Assembly: GCF_001307275.1 (NCBI RefSeq)
Contig: NZ_CP012831.1
Location: 6,130,501 to 6,194,500, forward strand
Direction: 5' to 3'
DNA: 64,000 nt
DNA from: Pseudomonas fluorescens
Lineage (GTDB): Bacteria > Pseudomonadota > Gammaproteobacteria > Pseudomonadales > Pseudomonadaceae
The notes below the pieces were generated by a model. That model worked only from the letters and a program-made list of their open reading frames with translations. It made no database searches and was not told where the DNA came from. Positions 35,556-44,482 of this stretch are shown piece by piece; the first letter of the stretch is position 1; every line of letters begins with the position of its first letter. The position numbers and the translations under genes were made by a program.

Positions 35556-38024
35556 TCATCCTTTGCGGGCACGACGGTGGTCAGCGAAAAAGGGCTTGTC
35601 CGCTGCAATACGATCTGAAGCCTTAGGCGCATTGGCCGCCTGACCATCCTGGCCATCGACATACCAATAACAATGCTGCACGGCGCGGGTGATGCCCACA
35701 TACGCCAAGCGCAGGATTTCGTCTTTTTGCGCCGTGTCGTAGGGTTCGGCGTCTCCATCCTGACCTAACCCGGCCATGCGATAGACCTGATTCTTGTAGG
35801 GCGAACTGCTCAGGTGCTGGCAGTCGCCCAATAAGAACACCGCATCCGCCTGGAGCCCCTTGGCGCTGTGGTAGGTCATTTGCCTGAGCCGCCGGGCGTC
35901 GTACGGCAAGCTAGAATCGACATTAACTGTTGGCTGAATATGCTTTTCTATCATTAGCTTATCGCTACTTTTTCGATACAGCATCAAGATGGAGTCACCC
36001 TTGCGATAGTGCTCCTCCAGTCGCAGGGCCAGCCCTTCGTCGTCTCGATCCAGCACATTGACCGGGCTCAGTGATCGGGGCACGCCACTGGCCTTGGCTT
36101 TTTTGCCTGGGATAGCCGCAGCGGCACGCACGATGTGCTCGGCCGCGTCGATGATGTGTTGGTGGCTGCGGTAGTTGTCGGTAAGCATCACCCGAGTTGT
36201 CGCCGGTGACGGGAATTGCTTGTTGAATGCCATGAAGTAGCTCGGCGAACTGCCGCGCCAGCCATAGATCGATTGCCAATCGTCCCCGACACACAACAAG
36301 GACGAACGCTGGGCACCGCGCCCCACGTGCAGCGCAGGACCACGGCTGCGGACCTCCCGAAGACTGGCGCGAAGCCAGGAGACGATCTGCGGCGATACGT
36401 CCTGGAACTCGTCGATCATCAGGTGCGATAGCGGCCTGAGCAAGGCATCACCCAGCAACTTGAAATTTTCCGGCGAGTGTTCGCTGAACAGCGCGAACAT
36501 ACGGTTATAGGTCATGATCGGCGGCGATTGATCGAGCAAATGGTCTTCGAATGCCCGCCAGTAACGGCTCAGCGCCTCGAAGAAATACCGATCGGGGTCA
36601 TCCTGGGCAAAGGCCATCCGGCCCACGGCGTCCGGGACGTCCAGGCCAAGGTTCTCGATAAAGCCCGCCGCCGCGACAAAACAGTCCAACAATGGCGCCG
36701 AACCCAGTTCACCCTTGACCTTGTAGTCGAACCCGGGGCCGGCACTGGCATCGCCGGCCATGGATGCCACCACACGTTTTGATGCTTCGTAACTTTCAAG
36801 CCATATCAGTGGCTTACGGCAGAAAGCTTGAAACAAGGTGCGCTTTACCGCCCACTCCGCGCGGATACTCAACTTGGCACCCGGACGACTGAGCCGGGCG
36901 TCTTCCCGCGGATCGAAACCCAGCATCACCCAGGCATCCAGTGAGGGCGCGTAGCCATGGCAGTGGAATGTCGAACCATTGATTTCGAACGTTTGTCGTT
37001 TTGGCTCGATCCCCTTGATTGGCCAGGCACCGGCGTGAAACCACAGGTCTTCGACGGCATCGCACAATTCTTCGTCGCGCTGGGCCGCCAGTTCGGTCAC
37101 GGCCACGCGTTTTTGCACATCCGGGTGATCGCGCTCCAGCTCCTTGAGTTGCAGGGCATGGCGGGACAACGGTTGGATCAGCTCACGGAAACGCGCATCT
37201 CGCTGGTAAAGGTTGTAATAACAGGCGTTGAGTTGCTGACGCTGGACATCATTGATGCGCAATTCAAAGGGATTGCCTTGGGCGTCGTCGTCCGCTTCGG
37301 CGCGATGACTCAGGGTCTCGAAGGCCTGGAGCCGCTCGAACCCGGGCAGGCTGCGGACCATGGGCAAGATACGCGAATGGAAGGTGCGCACCAGATCACG
37401 CCCTTCCTTGAGGCTGACGGTTCGCCCCCACAGGGCAAACACCTCGATCAATTTCTGGATGAAGTCCTTGCGCGATTCCCGGGTAAACGTCACCACGGTC
37501 ATTGAGTCCAGTTCGAAGCCCAGGTAGTGGGACAGCAACACAATCCTTAGCACCAGGGTCGTCGACTTACCCGCACCCGCCCCGGCGACCACCGAGGTAG
37601 ACGGCGTATCGCTGAAAATCATCTTCCATTGCGCGGCACTCGGTTGCGCATGCGCCGGCAGCAATCGGGCCACGTCGGCCTTGATACGTTTCTTCAACTC
37701 GGTGGTCAGCGGCAGGCGCCAGTCATCGAACAGCAAATCATCCACCTGCGGTGCCGGATGCTCTGTGCTGCGCGAATCACGGATCAACAAGACCTGGCGG
37801 CCTTCCTCGAGCCCTTCGGCCCTGCCTTCCTTATAGCCATAGTCGAAACCGGCGGTATGGCCACTGCGGAAGCCGTCGGCCTGGCCGTGCAACCAAGACG
37901 CTCGGTGCTGGGCGCGCAGACGCGTCAGGCCATGGCCGAAGAGCCGGGCGGCCAGGCGCTTGAGCAACGGCATCTGGGCCAGGGGCAGGAGCTCGGGGGG
38001 AAGATCGGGAGTGTGTTGCGACAC
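35556..38024 (-). CDS. UvrD/Rep-like superfamily 1 helicase
   Basis: An 822-residue SF1 helicase. GTG 38024 (MSQHTPDLPPELL) has GGAG at 8 nt; an ATG nine codons upstream has no such site. Walker A is GAGAGKST near 148-155, Walker B MIDEFQDVS, then GDDWQSIYGWRGS, DNYRSH, TYHSAKGLQ and a VGITRA motif near the C-terminus, all classic UvrD/Rep elements. The first ~110 residues are an unusual extension with glycine-spaced repeats (GQADGFRSGHTAGFDYGYKE). A long insert (~210-440) replaces the normal 1B domain. Likely 3'-5' DNA unwinding; partner unknown. Confidence 0.88.
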   Translation of the reverse strand: MSQHTPDLPPELLPLAQMPLLKRLAARLFGHGLTRLRAQHRASWLHGQADGFRSGHTAGFDYGYKEGRAEGLEEGRQVLLIRDSRSTEHPAPQVDDLLFDDWRLPLTTELKKRIKADVARLLPAHAQPSAAQWKMIFSDTPSTSVVAGAGAGKSTTLVLRIVLLSHYLGFELDSMTVVTFTRESRKDFIQKLIEVFALWGRTVSLKEGRDLVRTFHSRILPMVRSLPGFERLQAFETLSHRAEADDDAQGNPFELRINDVQRQQLNACYYNLYQRDARFRELIQPLSRHALQLKELERDHPDVQKRVAVTELAAQRDEELCDAVEDLWFHAGAWPIKGIEPKRQTFEINGSTFHCHGYAPSLDAWVMLGFDPREDARLSRPGAKLSIRAEWAVKRTLFQAFCRKPLIWLESYEASKRVVASMAGDASAGPGFDYKVKGELGSAPLLDCFVAAAGFIENLGLDVPDAVGRMAFAQDDPDRYFFEALSRYWRAFEDHLLDQSPPIMTYNRMFALFSEHSPENFKLLGDALLRPLSHLMIDEFQDVSPQIVSWLRASLREVRSRGPALHVGRGAQRSSLLCVGDDWQSIYGWRGSSPSYFMAFNKQFPSPATTRVMLTDNYRSHQHIIDAAEHIVRAAAAIPGKKAKASGVPRSLSPVNVLDRDDEGLALRLEEHYRKGDSILMLYRKSSDKLMIEKHIQPTVNVDSSLPYDARRLRQMTYHSAKGLQADAVFLLGDCQHLSSSPYKNQVYRMAGLGQDGDAEPYDTAQKDEILRLAYVGITRAVQHCYWYVDGQDGQAANAPKASDRIAADKPFFADHRRARKG

Positions 38025-38166
38025 GCTGGGGACTCCGTGTTCATGAACCATGACGGCTATGGTGTCTGGATTTGCCGCCAGGTTCCACCCAAAAGCTTTT
38101 AAGTCATGGGTTTAGGCGATGAAGTGAAAGTTGGCTCACGAATTCATATCTAGTTAGGCGATAGGT

Positions 38167-38194
38167 TTGACGCGTTTTTTACGCTTTTTATCGA
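38167..38194 (+). promoter_or_regulatory. Candidate sigma70 promoter of the pirin gene
   Basis: TTGACG, a 16-nt spacer, then TATCGA about 60 nt before the pirin ATG. The -35 is near consensus, the -10 is weak. Confidence 0.35.
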
Positions 38195-38257
38195 TGAATT
38201 CCTTCGCGAGAATAGCGCCATCAACCATCGCTTTCGCTCAGCGAAAAGGACACGAAC

Positions 38258-38953
38258 ATGCTCGAACTCAGACCCTTCGCCACGTTGGGCGCCGCCAACC
38301 ACGGCTGGCTGGATGCCCACCACCATTTTTCGTTCGCCGAGTATTACGACCCGCAACGCATGCACTGGGGCAACCTGCGCGTCTGGAACGACGATGTCAT
38401 CGCCCCCGGCAGCGGTTTTCCCCAGCACCCGCACCGGGATATGGAAATCATCACCTATGTGCGCGAAGGCGCGATCAGCCACCAGGACAACCTGGGCAAC
38501 AAGGGCCGTACGGAGGCTGGCGACGTACAAGTCATGAGCGCGGGCACCGGGATCGCCCACAGCGAGTACAACCTGGAGTCGACGGCCACGCGCATTTTCC
38601 AGATATGGATCATTCCCAACGAAGAAGGTCTGGCACCGTCGTGGGGCGCCAAACCGTTTCCCAAGGACTCGCGCGAAGGCTTCGTGACCTTGGCCAGTGG
38701 CAAGGCCGGCGACGACCAGAGCCTGCGGATTCGCGCCGACGCGCGACTGGTAGCGGCCAATCTCAAGGCAGGTGAAAGTGCGGAATACCGACTGGACGCC
38801 GGACGACGAGCGTATCTTGTGCCGGCCACAGGATTGATAGAAATCAATGGGTTGCGCGCACAAGCTCGAGACGGTGTTGCGATTGAAGATGAACGGATAT
38901 TGCGGGTCACCGCGATTGAAGACAGCGAAATCGTGCTCGTGGACCTCGCCTAA
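38258..38953 (+). CDS. Pirin-family protein (YhhW-like bicupin)
   Basis: A 231-residue bicupin with AAAAGGA before the ATG. The N-terminal cupin carries the pirin metal-binding motif FPQHPHRDMEIITY and the later Glu/His (GTGIAHSEYN). YhhW-type pirins have quercetinase activity in vitro; cellular substrates are unclear. Monocistronic, with a REP doublet after it. Confidence 0.88.
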   Translation: MLELRPFATLGAANHGWLDAHHHFSFAEYYDPQRMHWGNLRVWNDDVIAPGSGFPQHPHRDMEIITYVREGAISHQDNLGNKGRTEAGDVQVMSAGTGIAHSEYNLESTATRIFQIWIIPNEEGLAPSWGAKPFPKDSREGFVTLASGKAGDDQSLRIRADARLVAANLKAGESAEYRLDAGRRAYLVPATGLIEINGLRAQARDGVAIEDERILRVTAIEDSEIVLVDLA

Positions 38954-38971
38954 ACCCTGCACTGCTGCTCT

Positions 38972-39066
38972 TGTGGCGAGGGAGCTTGCTCCCGCTCGGT
39001 TGCGCAGCGACCGCCAAAAAAGCGGGACTGCTGCGCAGTTCAGCGGGAGCAAGCTCCCTCGTCACA
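38972..39066. repeat. REP doublet, GCGAGGGAGCTTGCTCCC family
   Basis: TTGTGGCGAGGGAGCTTGCT faces AGCGGGAGCAAGCTCCCTCG between the convergent pirin and pgm genes. Confidence 0.83.
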
Positions 39067-39083
39067 AGCTCACATCACATGTA

Positions 39084-40730
39084 TCACTTGCTGCTGATCG
39101 CCCCATCCACCAACGTTTGCGCCTCGGCCACCAGTTGCTTGAGGTGCGCATCGCCAATGAAACTTTCGGCGTAGATCTTGTAGATATCCTCGGTACCCGA
39201 CGGACGCGCCGCGAACCAGCCGTTTTCGGTCATGACCTTCAGGCCGCCGATGGCCTGGTCATTGCCCGGTGCATGGCTGAGGATGCTCTGGATCTTCTCC
39301 CCCGCCAGTTCGGTAGACGTCACCTGATCCGGCGACAGCTTGCTCAACAGGGCCTTCTGTTGCGGGTTGGCCTTGGCATCGACGCGTACCGAGAACGGTT
39401 CGCCCAACTCGTCGGTCAAGGCGCGGTAGGCCTGGCTCGGGTCGCGACCGGTGCGCGCCGTCATTTCAGCCGCCAACAACGCCGGAATCAGGCCGTCCTT
39501 GTCGGTGCTCCAGACGCCGCCATCCTTGCGCAAGAACGAAGCACCGGCGCTTTCCTCACCGCCAAAACCCAGGGAGCCATCGAACAGGCCGTCGGCAAAC
39601 CACTTGAAGCCCACCGGCACTTCATAGAGCCGGCGCCCCAGACGCTTGGCGACACGATCGATCAGGCCGCTGCTGACTACTGTCTTGCCCACGCCAGCAT
39701 CGGCGCGCCATTGCGGGCGATTCTGAAACAGGTAGTCGATGGACACCGCCAGGTAATTGTTCGGCGCCAACAGGCCGCCGGACGGCGTCACGATGCCATG
39801 GCGGTCATGGTCCGGGTCGCAGGCGAAGGCCACGTCGAAGCGCTCCTTCAGGCCAATCAACCCTTGCATGGCATGGCTGGAAGATGGGTCCATGCGGATC
39901 TGTCCATCCCAGTCGACGGTCATGAAACGGAAGGTGGAATCCACGTGGGTGTTCACCACGTCCAGGTCCAGGCGGTAATGCTCGGCAATGGCCGGCCAGT
40001 AGCGCACGCCCGCGCCGCCCAACGGATCGACGCCCAGGTGTAACCCGGCGCTGCGGATGGCATCGAAATCGATGACATTGACCAGGTCCGCCACGTAAGT
40101 GTTGACATAGTCGTGACGGTGGGTGGTATCGGCTTTCAGGGCCTGCTCGTAGCTGACTCGCTTGACGCCGGCGAGCTGGTTGGCCAGCAGTTCGTTGGCC
40201 TTGGCTTCGATCCACTTGGTGATATGGGTATCGGCCGGACCGCCGTTGGTGGGGTTGTACTTGTAGCCGCCACTTTGCGGTGGGTTGTGGGACGGCGTGA
40301 TGACGATACCGTCCGCCAGGCCCGAGGTGCGGCCACGGTTGTAGCAGAGAATGGCGTGGGAAACCGCCGGCGTCGGGGTGTATTCATCCCCCTCGGCGAT
40401 CATGACGGTCACACCGTTGGCCGCGAAGACTTCCAGTGCGCTGGCACCCGCCGGGGTCGACAGCGCGTGGGTATCGATACCGACGAACAACGGCCCGTTG
40501 ATGCCCTGGGCTTCACGGTACAGGCAGATCGCCTGGCTGATTGCCAACACGTGCCACTCGTTAAAGCCCAGGTCGAAGGAGCTGCCACGGTGGCCGGAGG
40601 TGCCAAAAGCCACGCGCTGGGTCGCAACCGAGGCATCGGGTCGGCCGGTGTAGTAGGCCGTCACCAGTCGCGGGATATCGATCAACAACTCTGCCGGTGC
40701 CGGCTTGCCCGCAAATGGACTGACTGTCAT
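39084..40730 (-). CDS. pgm: Phosphoglucomutase (alpha-D-glucose phosphate-specific)
   Basis: A 548-residue alpha-D-phosphohexomutase starting MTVSPFAGKP after AGAGG. The phosphoserine loop is ITPSHNPPQSGGYKYN, the magnesium loop CDPDHDRHG, the sugar loop GFGGEESAG and the phosphate-binding loop RPSGTEDIYKIY. It interconverts glucose-1-phosphate and glucose-6-phosphate for glycogen, trehalose and surface polysaccharide metabolism. Length is normal. Confidence 0.96.
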   Translation of the reverse strand: MTVSPFAGKPAPAELLIDIPRLVTAYYTGRPDASVATQRVAFGTSGHRGSSFDLGFNEWHVLAISQAICLYREAQGINGPLFVGIDTHALSTPAGASALEVFAANGVTVMIAEGDEYTPTPAVSHAILCYNRGRTSGLADGIVITPSHNPPQSGGYKYNPTNGGPADTHITKWIEAKANELLANQLAGVKRVSYEQALKADTTHRHDYVNTYVADLVNVIDFDAIRSAGLHLGVDPLGGAGVRYWPAIAEHYRLDLDVVNTHVDSTFRFMTVDWDGQIRMDPSSSHAMQGLIGLKERFDVAFACDPDHDRHGIVTPSGGLLAPNNYLAVSIDYLFQNRPQWRADAGVGKTVVSSGLIDRVAKRLGRRLYEVPVGFKWFADGLFDGSLGFGGEESAGASFLRKDGGVWSTDKDGLIPALLAAEMTARTGRDPSQAYRALTDELGEPFSVRVDAKANPQQKALLSKLSPDQVTSTELAGEKIQSILSHAPGNDQAIGGLKVMTENGWFAARPSGTEDIYKIYAESFIGDAHLKQLVAEAQTLVDGAISSK

Positions 40731-40820
40731 GCAAAACCTCTGAGTGGAGTGGCTCGGGAAATGGGTGCAGTTTACTGACAGTTCGACCATGGCGCGACGG
40801 GTTCGATCCATCGCCGCCGA

Positions 40821-42218
40821 TTACGATTGTTCGAGCCTCAGGGCGTCGGCCAGCGCGCAGAGTGCAGCATCCAGGTCCTGGGGCCCATTAAGCGCATGGG
40901 TCAGGCGCATATGTTGCCCGTACAGGCCATGAAGGCTGAACAACTCCCCCGGTGCGATGACGATTCGCTGGGCCAGCAGCCGATGGAAAACCCGGCGCAA
41001 ATCAACCTGTCGCGTCGAGCGCATCCAGATCGTCGCACCACCCTGGGGTTCTGCCCATTGCAGGCTATCGCCCAGCCGCTCGCGCAGCAATTGTGCGGTC
41101 GAAACCGCGCTTTCGCGCAGCAGGCGCCGCAACACCAGCAAATGCTGGTCAATCCGACCGTTGCTGTACAGCCGGGCGATGGCTTTCTGGCGAATCGGCG
41201 ACAGACGAAACGCGCGCAACAGGAAATGTCGTTGCAGGTGCAGGGTCATCTGGCGCGACAACACGTAGCCATATGGCGCCTCTGGGCCGATGGTCTTCTC
41301 GAACGTGGAGTAGACGATCAACCGGTCCGGGTCGAGCAAGTCCCGAAAAGGCGTCGCCCCGGCCTCGAACGCCAGGTCTGTATGGCTGTCGTTCTCCAGC
41401 ACCCAGGTGCCATGCCGTTCCAGCAAGTGGGCGATGGCGCGGCGGTTCTCTTCAGGAACCAGCGAGCCCGTTGGCATGTTCAGGACTGACGACAGCATCA
41501 CCAGGCGCACCGTTTCGCTCTCCAACAGTGGCTCCAACTGCTCGATGTCGACTTCCCCGCCGGCCAGCAGTGGCAGCTCGATGATGTTGATGTCGGCGGC
41601 TTGCAGCAGGCGCAACACGGCCCAGTCGCAGGGCGATTCGATCAGTACTGTGGCGCCCCTGAGTGCCAGCACGGCGATCAGGATCTCCAGGACACCCCGC
41701 AGATCGGCGCCGATATAGACGTCATCGGCATTCCAGCAACGGGCCGGCGAAGAGGTGTAGCGGGCCGCCAGCGCGGTACGCAGCTCCAGCTCGCCCCAGG
41801 GTTGCGAGGGCGTCTGCGAGGAACGTGGATACTGGCGCAGCAGCTCGCGCTCGAGCAACAGCATCGGGCTGTCCAACGGCTGCATCGATGCCGGCTCGTC
41901 CGCGCTGAGCACCAGCATGCCGGGGCGCCGGGCATTGACGTACAAAGTCTCGAGCAAATCGTCCCCGCCATCCAGGGTCGTCATGCTGGGCGCCGGCAGC
42001 GCGTAATAACCGGACTTGGCGATCGAGTAGACCCGCCCTTCCTTCTCCAGCAACGAATAAGCGTACTGGATGGTCGATATCGACACGTTCAGACGCTCGG
42101 CCAATTGCCGCAACGAAGGCAGGCGCACCCGCGCATCAACCTCCAGTTCGTTGATCAGTGTGGTCAGGTAGCGATAAACCGCCTGGTAGGCGAAGTCTGT
42201 CTCCCGGCAACCTTTCAT
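40821..42218 (-). CDS. MocR-type regulator (GntR HTH + aminotransferase-like domain)
   Basis: A 465-residue protein. Residues 1-75 form a GntR winged helix (RVRLPSLRQLAERLNVSIST, then YSLLEKEGRVYSIAKSGYY); residues ~95-460 form a fold-type I aminotransferase domain. The PLP lysine is retained (YSTFEKTIGPEAPYGY), but the usual SFSK is TFEK and the arginine before GY is absent. MocR proteins sense PLP or PLP-amino-acid adducts. It lies 96 nt after the unknown 496-aa gene in the same direction, so the two may be functionally linked. Confidence 0.88.
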   Translation of the reverse strand: MKGCRETDFAYQAVYRYLTTLINELEVDARVRLPSLRQLAERLNVSISTIQYAYSLLEKEGRVYSIAKSGYYALPAPSMTTLDGGDDLLETLYVNARRPGMLVLSADEPASMQPLDSPMLLLERELLRQYPRSSQTPSQPWGELELRTALAARYTSSPARCWNADDVYIGADLRGVLEILIAVLALRGATVLIESPCDWAVLRLLQAADINIIELPLLAGGEVDIEQLEPLLESETVRLVMLSSVLNMPTGSLVPEENRRAIAHLLERHGTWVLENDSHTDLAFEAGATPFRDLLDPDRLIVYSTFEKTIGPEAPYGYVLSRQMTLHLQRHFLLRAFRLSPIRQKAIARLYSNGRIDQHLLVLRRLLRESAVSTAQLLRERLGDSLQWAEPQGGATIWMRSTRQVDLRRVFHRLLAQRIVIAPGELFSLHGLYGQHMRLTHALNGPQDLDAALCALADALRLEQS

Positions 42219-42314
42219 GGGATCACGCCAGGAGAACGGATTGCAGTCGGCCAGGTCACAACGCCGGGCATCACGACCAGGGACGAGGTAGACGAGCCCA
42301 TCAAGCCTCGTTCC

Positions 42315-43805
42315 TCAGTGCCTTGCCGAGCGTTCGTGCGGCTCATCGACGGCCTGCCCGGCTTCTGCGGTATCAACGTCGTCAAGGGCCTGCTGCAGAT
42401 CAGCTCCCGGCATCGCTTCCGGTTGTTCCGGCACGGTAACGCTCGCCCGGTACAGTTTGCCAAGGATATCGATGGGCAGGCCACTGACGTCGACCATCCA
42501 TTGCGCGATCTGATCGGCGACTGTCGCGCCCTGCATGGCCTTGTGCAGGTCCGGCATCGCCACCAGCATGCCGGGGTGGCAACAGCGCAGGAAGTGTTCC
42601 AGGCCCTCGCCCTGCCCCACGAATGGCGCGAACAGCATGCACACCAGTTGCGTTTCGCTGAGCCCCAGGACCTTTTGCGCTTCGAGGGCCGCATAGGCGC
42701 GGCGCTCGGGAATCGCCGAAGGTGAGCCGAACAACGTCCGAGCCTGCTCGCAGGCGTGTTCCGGCAGTTGCTTGCGATGCATGATCATGATCGCCCGCTG
42801 CACATAGTCGCTGTAACCCGTTTCGTAGCTGCGCCCTTGCACGTAGCAGGCCAGCAGGCCATGCAAATGGGCCGACAGCAGCGGGCTGAGGTATTCGTTT
42901 TCGATCGCCGAGGGCATGAGGCCATCGGTCTGTACCCGTAGGAATTCGTTGAAAAGCGGCCAGTTGGTGCCCTCCAGTCTGTCGACGATCAGGTCGTCGA
43001 TGCCGATATGGCTCATCCGCCGGCAGGCCTCGAAATGCCCCTCAGGCTTCCAGGCACCAAGGCGTTCGGGACCGTAGAAATGCTCGTAGAGATCACTGCT
43101 CAAGGTATCGAGGTGCGCGAAGAGGCTGTCGAAGCAACCGATATTGTCGGTCGGCAGACCGATTTTGCGGGCCGCGCGACGCAGGCCTGAAATGAACTGT
43201 CTTTGCTGGCGTGGCGTATCGCTGCTGACCATCGAATCCACGCCAGACTCCCAGCGGGCCATGTGCCGATAGAAGTCGGCCATCGCCAGGTAACCGTCGC
43301 TCCCGATGTCCAGGGGACTGTCGACCGAGCGAAGGTGCCCCAAGGCCAGCAGGTCCATGCGATTGGCCTCGTGACCCGGTACCGACAAGGGCTGCCGGTG
43401 ATTGAACGGCAACACCTCGCGGTTATCCGCCATCAGCAATTCGACCCGGGGATCGTCATAGACAAACAATGCGCTGTAGCAGCGATGGATGTTCTCCAGC
43501 GTCGCCTGGGTGGTTTCGCTCAGGCGCGGCGTGGCGACGCGCAAGGCGAAGGTCACCGGATGCCGGCCCGCGATGCTCAACTGGGCGGCCCGCAAAGCGG
43601 TCAGTACATAAAAGCTCTCCCGGCTCCCGTTCTGGACCGTCAACACACGATAATCGCCAATCCGATCGATACCTCCGGCGGCGACAATCAATCGCTGGAT
43701 CAAAAGCTGCAACGCGGTCCGTTCGGCCCGGGAATAAAAACCCAACAATCGTTGCAGTATCTGTTGATACACGTGAGTCATTGCCTGCTCATGAATTGCA
43801 CTCAT
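42315..43805 (-). CDS. Protein of unknown function (496 aa)
   Basis: I do not recognise this family. The protein is soluble, with no signal peptide or membrane segment. It starts MSAIHEQAMTHVYQQ (AGG 9 nt upstream) and is predicted mostly helical. The first ~150 residues hold an alternating pattern (GDYRVLTVQNGSRESFYVLT, then LFVYDDPRVELLMADNREVL) that could be an alpha/beta domain; the C-terminal half is His/Glu/Asp-rich helix (RRMSHIGIDDLIVDRL, ENEYLSPLLSAHLHGLL), which might hold metal, but no known motif is evident. A near-palindrome lies ~85 nt upstream and a MocR regulator gene follows. Confidence 0.6.
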   Translation of the reverse strand: MSAIHEQAMTHVYQQILQRLLGFYSRAERTALQLLIQRLIVAAGGIDRIGDYRVLTVQNGSRESFYVLTALRAAQLSIAGRHPVTFALRVATPRLSETTQATLENIHRCYSALFVYDDPRVELLMADNREVLPFNHRQPLSVPGHEANRMDLLALGHLRSVDSPLDIGSDGYLAMADFYRHMARWESGVDSMVSSDTPRQQRQFISGLRRAARKIGLPTDNIGCFDSLFAHLDTLSSDLYEHFYGPERLGAWKPEGHFEACRRMSHIGIDDLIVDRLEGTNWPLFNEFLRVQTDGLMPSAIENEYLSPLLSAHLHGLLACYVQGRSYETGYSDYVQRAIMIMHRKQLPEHACEQARTLFGSPSAIPERRAYAALEAQKVLGLSETQLVCMLFAPFVGQGEGLEHFLRCCHPGMLVAMPDLHKAMQGATVADQIAQWMVDVSGLPIDILGKLYRASVTVPEQPEAMPGADLQQALDDVDTAEAGQAVDEPHERSARH

Positions 43806-44482
43806 AGCCATTTACCTGAAATTCAACTATCGGCGCCGCACCCGCACCAACGTGACCGCGCGACGTGTTGGTCTGAATGAATCGTTCTAGTACTCAAAGA
43901 GTATTAGCAATACGCCCAAGCATTGCTTGTCGTAATTATTTGATACATACGCAGGAAGTCACCCCGTGCTCCCGGGCACCCCCGCTGCAGGCCTTGAAAA
44001 TACAGGGCCTTGCCGAGCTGGCGGTACGTCCTAGGAGAATTCCGACAACGTCCCACAGACAATGAGTACGAGAAATAAGGAACTTGCCGAACTTTAATTG
44101 ACCTTCCACCCCACCCTGTTTTCTCCAGGATCGATAGATAGCCCCCTGCCAATTAACGCTCGTTGCACCTTGAATGTGCCTTGAAGGATGAAAGCCTTCG
44201 AAAAAGTTACACCGCACCACGACTTCTTCCTTGATATGGAAATCAGCGTTCAATTATCAGGACTTAAATAATGATTAGAAGATACAGATTGAGGGCAAAA
44301 ACCAGTTCAGATGTTCACCGGCAAACCGTTTCTGCTTCGAGCGAACCGGGACAGGTTGCTGGAGGGGCCTTGCAAGGCACGAACGCACCGCCGTCAGGCT
44401 GCCAGTGCGTGGGAAAGGAGGGATGAAGATCGAATCGAAGACAGCGCAAGAGCCCGGCGATGACTCTTGCGCAAGACAGGTA
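43806..44482. other. Long gap without a supported gene
   Basis: About 675 nt of mixed composition between the unknown gene and the oxidoreductase gene. Short open frames exist on both strands but none has a ribosome-binding site or recognisable domain. One near-palindrome is listed separately. Confidence 0.5.
43889..43905. promoter_or_regulatory. Near-perfect palindrome upstream of the unknown 496-aa gene
   Basis: AGTACTC-AAA-GAGTATT: 7-bp arms with one mismatch around a 3-bp AAA centre, ~85 nt upstream of the start codon. Plausible operator, regulator unknown. Confidence 0.35.

Noticed and set aside
3791..39066. CRISPR-like array from repeated ~24-bp palindromes
   Set aside because: The repeats are scattered intergenic doublets kilobases apart with no regular spacers or cas genes; they are REP elements.
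43936..44253. 105-aa ORF in the large gap
   Set aside because: No ribosome-binding site, no recognisable domain and irregular composition.
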